In this document: piece after piece, positions 62,905 through 64,000 of the stretch
How positions within the stretch are numbered: the first letter of the stretch is position 1
How the letters are laid out: every line of letters begins with the position of its first letter
NCBI RefSeq assembly: GCF_027111275.1
Contig: NZ_CP114286.1
Span: 4,326,501-4,390,500, forward strand
Direction: 5' to 3'
DNA from: Flavobacterium luteolum
GTDB taxonomy: Bacteria; Bacteroidota; Bacteroidia; Flavobacteriales; Flavobacteriaceae
DNA: 64,000 bases
Program-made: the position numbers and the translations under genes
The notes under the pieces: generated by a model
What the model was told of the DNA's origin: nothing
The model's database searches: none
Seen by the model: the letters and a program-made list of their open reading frames with translations, nothing else

Positions 62905-62990
62905 TAACCGCAAAGTGCGCAAAGTTTTTTTTATTTTGAAGACTTAATGCAAACGTAAAAAAGTTCGCAAAGCTGTTCTTGTTATAGGTA
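62905..62990. repeat. Decayed GCAAAG-family element
   Basis: TTAACCGCAAAGTGCGCAAAG (62905-62925 read as CGCAAAG twice, 9 nt apart) followed by GTTCGCAAAGC at 62963. A right arm is not clear. Confidence 0.5.
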
Positions 62991-63025
62991 GATTTAAACA
63001 GATTCAAAATCAATTTAATCTTTTA

Positions 63026-63043
63026 TCCCGATAACTATCGGGA
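63026..63043. repeat. 18-bp palindrome TCCCGATAACTATCGGGA, copy 4
   Basis: A perfect or near-perfect 18-nt palindrome sits 14 nt before the GCAAAG-family element at 63057. Confidence 0.85.
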
Positions 63044-63056
63044 GTGGCAAAAAAAA

Positions 63057-63148
63057 TTAACCGCAAAGTACGCAAAGGTTTATGCAAAGCACACAAAAGA
63101 AAAAATCTTAGCGAACTTAGCGTAAACCTTTGCGCTCTTTGCGGTTAA
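63057..63148. repeat. GCAAAG-family inverted repeat upstream of the PPOX gene end
   Basis: Arms 63057-63085 and 63120-63148 pair over 29 nt with three mismatches. The right arm (GCGTAAACCTTTGCGCTCTT and nine more bases) is nearly identical to 48226-48254. It lies after the PPOX stop codon on the minus strand. Confidence 0.85.
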
Positions 63149-63174
63149 AAAACTTCTACAGTTTAAAAAAAAAG

Positions 63175-63675
63175 CTACAATTTCAAGCTTCCTTCAATTC
63201 CGTCATCCATTGTTTTTCCTGTTACAAAAGCAGCGGTCATTTTTGCAATTGCAACCATTTTTCCATTTTTGTTGTTCCAATAATATCCATCTTCGGGAAC
63301 TACTTTAATCACACTCAAATTTGGATCATCGACACCGCCAGGCATCCAGATTTTCACAATAGGATTCCATAATTTTTCGATAGTTTCCCTGTCGTATGAA
63401 ATACTTGCGGTTCCGTGAAGTGTTAGAAATTTATCATGCGGTTCAGAAAAGAAGATTTCAACCATTGGGTTTAATGTAATTTCTGCATTCTGACTGCTGT
63501 TTCGGTCAGATAAAAACCATAAGTTTCCCAAATCGTCAATTTTCTGAACAGACATTGGTCGTGACTGTAATCTATATTCATTGTATGTACAAAACATACA
63601 CGTTTTAATATGCTCAGCAAGATCTTTTATCTTATCAACAGCAAATTCATCTGTAAGGTCTTTATGATCGCCCAT
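63175..63675 (-). CDS. Pyridoxamine 5-prime-phosphate oxidase-fold (general stress) protein
   Basis: The 166-aa protein is a split-barrel flavin-binding protein. MFCTYNEYRLQSRPMSVQKI, GNLWFLSDRNSSQNAEITLN and HGTASISYDRETIEKLWNPI are the strands of the GSP26/general stress 26-like group. It ends in helix-rich FVTGKTMDDGIEGSLKL. The flavin or F420 cofactor cannot be told. It lies at the edge of the stress block. Confidence 0.85.
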   Translation of the reverse strand: MGDHKDLTDEFAVDKIKDLAEHIKTCMFCTYNEYRLQSRPMSVQKIDDLGNLWFLSDRNSSQNAEITLNPMVEIFFSEPHDKFLTLHGTASISYDRETIEKLWNPIVKIWMPGGVDDPNLSVIKVVPEDGYYWNNKNGKMVAIAKMTAAFVTGKTMDDGIEGSLKL

Positions 63676-63824
63676 AATGTTATTTTTTTTAAGTTTTTTT
63701 TATATTTAATTATTTGACTGACAGTAAGATATTGTCTGAAAAATGTAGAAGGTAAAGTTGGTGCTTTTTGTACTTTTTTAGTTTATATAATTAAACTTAT
63801 AAATTATGAGATTTCTATTTGTTT

Positions 63825-63859
63825 TGTAACAAACTCGGGAGGTTCTGCCCTTTGTTACA
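63825..63859 (+). promoter_or_regulatory. Inverted repeat upstream of the last gene
   Basis: TGTAACAAA (63825-63833) and TTTGTTACA (63851-63859) are perfectly complementary, with the inner GGGAGGTTCTGCCC. It overlaps the TTTG at 63851 that could serve as -33 element. Confidence 0.55.
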
Positions 63860-63878
63860 TAAAATTGCACTATATTTG
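63851..63878 (+). promoter_or_regulatory. Candidate promoter of the last gene
   Basis: TTTG (63851-63854), a 16-nt spacer and TATATTTG (63871-63878) lie 29 nt before the start at 63908. The spacer is slightly short. Confidence 0.5.
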
Positions 63879-63907
63879 GAAAAATAAACTTCTAAGCCAA
63901 AAATACC

Positions 63908-64000
63908 ATGACAGATTTTACCATATTCTATACCGATGATGACGAAGATGATTTGTGTATTTTTGCTGATGCTGTAGAATCTATACCTCACAATATCAAT
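63908..64000 (+). CDS. Response regulator-like receiver protein, N-terminal part (cut by window edge)
   Basis: The first 31 codons read MTDFTIFYTDDDEDDLCIFA and DAVESIPHNIN. A hydrophobic strand followed by the DDDEDD acidic cluster is the start of a single-domain receiver as found in Bacteroidota. The rest lies outside the window, so the phospho-acceptor and any output domain cannot be checked. Confidence 0.6.
   Translation, partial: MTDFTIFYTDDDEDDLCIFADAVESIPHNIN

Overview
The window looks like chromosomal DNA from a Flavobacterium-type bacterium (Bacteroidota). The evidence is the low GC content (judged by eye), a secreted enzyme with a type IX secretion (T9SS) C-terminal sorting domain, Bacteroidota-type promoters (TTTG, about 19 nt, TAnnTTTG) instead of E. 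coli-type boxes, A-rich start regions without Shine-Dalgarno sequences, a YtxJ (bacillithiol-type) redox protein, DUF6377 and BamA/TamA-like families, and dense intergenic palindromes. I saw no rRNA, tRNA, CRISPR array, prophage, transposase or plasmid gene. Both end genes are cut by the window edges.

Layout. 1-4.2 kb: the end of an arginine operon (carbamoyltransferase C-terminus, argB, argE, argH). 4.2-8.5 kb: a T9SS pectate lyase, two overlapping membrane-protein genes and YtxJ. 8.7-14.4 kb: clpB, a 39-aa membrane peptide, a DUF808 membrane protein, a lipoprotein with an ECF-sigma-like promoter, and N-carbamoylputrescine amidase. 14.7-20.4 kb: OmpA-family protein, choice-of-anchor I lipoprotein, agmatine deiminase and a secreted EEP-family hydrolase. 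20.5-28 kb: housekeeping metabolism (fumarylacetoacetase, glyA, miaE, guaC, a GNAT, a pentapeptide-repeat protein, aspA). 28-33.5 kb: an outer-membrane barrel, a two-component pair, a Usp-like protein and a bestrophin-like channel. 33.7-39.3 kb: a MocR/EamA divergent pair, a large acyl-CoA dehydrogenase and a tautomerase-fold protein. 39.3-45.6 kb: a DUF6377 regulator, a GH3 glycosidase, a DUF1349 protein and an acyltransferase. 45.8-56 kb: carbonyl and electrophile reduction (ArsR with an old yellow enzyme, AraC, cupin, zinc alcohol dehydrogenase, aldo/keto reductase) plus a TlpA-like protein and a GH2 beta-galactosidase. 56.2-63.7 kb: a stress and DNA-maintenance island (DUF4142, DUF7218, topoisomerase IB, DUF1328, a DUF5661-like protein, an acidic protein, DUF892 ferritin-like, Fpg/Nei glycosylase, DUF72, PPOX). 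The window ends in a truncated response-regulator-like gene.

How the genes work together. The arg genes form one pathway block. The two agmatine enzymes complete agmatine to putrescine although four unrelated-looking genes' worth of sequence is not shared between them (two opposite-strand genes intervene). The GH3 gene is preceded by two copies of a 16-nt direct repeat placed just after the DUF6377 regulator gene, which suggests a local regulatory circuit. ArsR and the old yellow enzyme form a two-gene operon with an operator-like palindrome over the promoter.

The most striking non-genic feature is a large set of intergenic inverted repeats. At least ten sequence families occur. In most, each hairpin arm is itself built from a degenerate 7-9 nt tandem unit (CTTAGnnn, CTTTGnnn, ACGAATTn, ATTAAAAAG, AAAGTCn, AGTTAGG and others). 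Some are nested inside each other in the same order at distant loci, and several end within about ten nucleotides of a start codon inside an operon. This is the best candidate here for an under-described system.
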